A stretch of DNA of 50,962 nucleotides from Paenibacillus cymbidii. GTDB lineage: Bacteria > Bacillota > Bacilli > Paenibacillales > NBRC-103111. Shown piece after piece: positions 50,683 to 50,962 of the stretch. The notes under the pieces are model-generated. The model did no database searches. It had not been told where the DNA came from and was given only the letters and a program-made list of their open reading frames with translations. A program made the position numbers and the translations under genes. Every line of letters starts with the position of its first letter. The stretch's first letter is position 1. The stretch covers positions 1 through 50,962 of the forward strand of contig NZ_SHLX01000053.1 of the NCBI RefSeq assembly GCF_004764705.1, in the 5' to 3' direction.

Positions 50683-50825
50683 GAAATAGGCCATGAAAAA
50701 TGGCCTATTTCCTCTATTTCAGGTGCTTCGTCGAAAATAGCCAGCGAAAACACTGGTTATTCTGACCAGACAGCCTCAAAATCGACCTTTTTAGCGAAAT
50801 AGCCAGTGATTTCACTGGCTATTTC
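50683..50825. repeat. Multi-hairpin intergenic repeat, copy 4
   Basis: Three hairpins: GAAATAGGCCATG...TGGCCTATTTC (50683-50711); AAATAGCCAGCG...CACTGGTTATT (50735-50761); and a perfect 14-bp palindrome GAAATAGCCAGTGA / TCACTGGCTATTTC (50796-50825). The spacer ATTCTGACCA...CAAAATCGACC matches copy 1. The fourth hairpin seen in copy 3 is missing; unrelated, IS-like sequence follows. Confidence 0.85.
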
Positions 50826-50833
50826 TTCGTTGG

Positions 50834-50962
50834 TGGGTGCCGTCAAGTAGTTTGTGTAGTAGGTTCTTCCATCGGGACGATGGGGGTCATTTGTTTGGTG
50901 TAAAAGGTTGTGGGCGGCCGTAGCCCAAGCGAAGGCGCGGGAGGTTATTTTTTTGCTCCGTA
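50834..50962 (-). mobile_element. Possible end of an insertion sequence at the window edge
   Basis: Sequence changes abruptly after copy 4. Read on the minus strand, an open frame enters from the edge and ends at 50887 (last residues LRLGYGRPQPFTPNK). It is followed by about 50 bases ending in ACACAAACTACTTGACGGC, which looks like an IS terminus of the IS256 kind. I do not recognise the protein end. The assignment is weak and needs the neighbouring sequence. Confidence 0.35.

Overview
The window looks like a chromosomal segment of a moderately GC-rich Paenibacillaceae (Paenibacillus or Cohnella type) Firmicute. Evidence is the Bacillus-like order mntP(ywlD)-ywlE-rpiB(ywlF)-ywlG-glyA-upp-wecB-atp operon, then DUF1146(ywzB)-murA. 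Further support comes from an 11-subunit complex I operon, an S-layer-anchored subtilase, and sugar-uptake gene sets of the YesM/YesN/LplB/YtcP type common in this family. The left edge lies inside an IS1182-type element and the right edge probably inside another element, so the window may be a contig broken at repeats.

Layout. 1-440: truncated insertion sequence and a palindromic repeat. 441-9231: housekeeping genes. These are a MOSC protein, manganese exporter, arginine-phosphatase-like protein carrying a cluster of DnaA boxes, a ZTP-riboswitch-controlled rpiB-ywlG-glyA operon, a Gly/Ser/Gln-rich orphan, pirin, upp and wecB. 9343-16793: complete atpZIBEFHAGDC operon with promoter and terminator. 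16800-23500: a decayed accessory island holding ThyX-like and DUF6809 fragments, a broken sulfatase, a multiply frameshifted membrane AraC regulator, a permease with a nonsense codon, and an AT-rich pair (unknown exported protein plus truncated zinc protease). 23701-34269: nuoABCDHIJKLMN. 34300-35310: palindromic repeat plus a 7-unit tandem repeat. 35314-40491: S8/SLH protease, DUF1146, murA, DNA glycosylase. 40636-50628: apparently intact carbohydrate-sensing and uptake genes (two AraC regulators, a PhyH-type dioxygenase, a two-component pair, an ABC importer, a LamG-like protein). 50683-50962: palindromic repeat and a probable IS end.

How it fits together. The core genes supply energy metabolism (F1Fo ATP synthase, complex I lacking the NADH module), one-carbon and ribose-phosphate metabolism under ZTP control, and cell-wall precursors (WecB, MurA). 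Between core operons, just past their terminators, sit accessory insertions and copies of a multi-hairpin intergenic repeat (four copies here). This repeat family, the intragenic DnaA-box cluster and the ZTP riboswitch are the most notable signals. No rRNA, tRNA or CRISPR array was seen.
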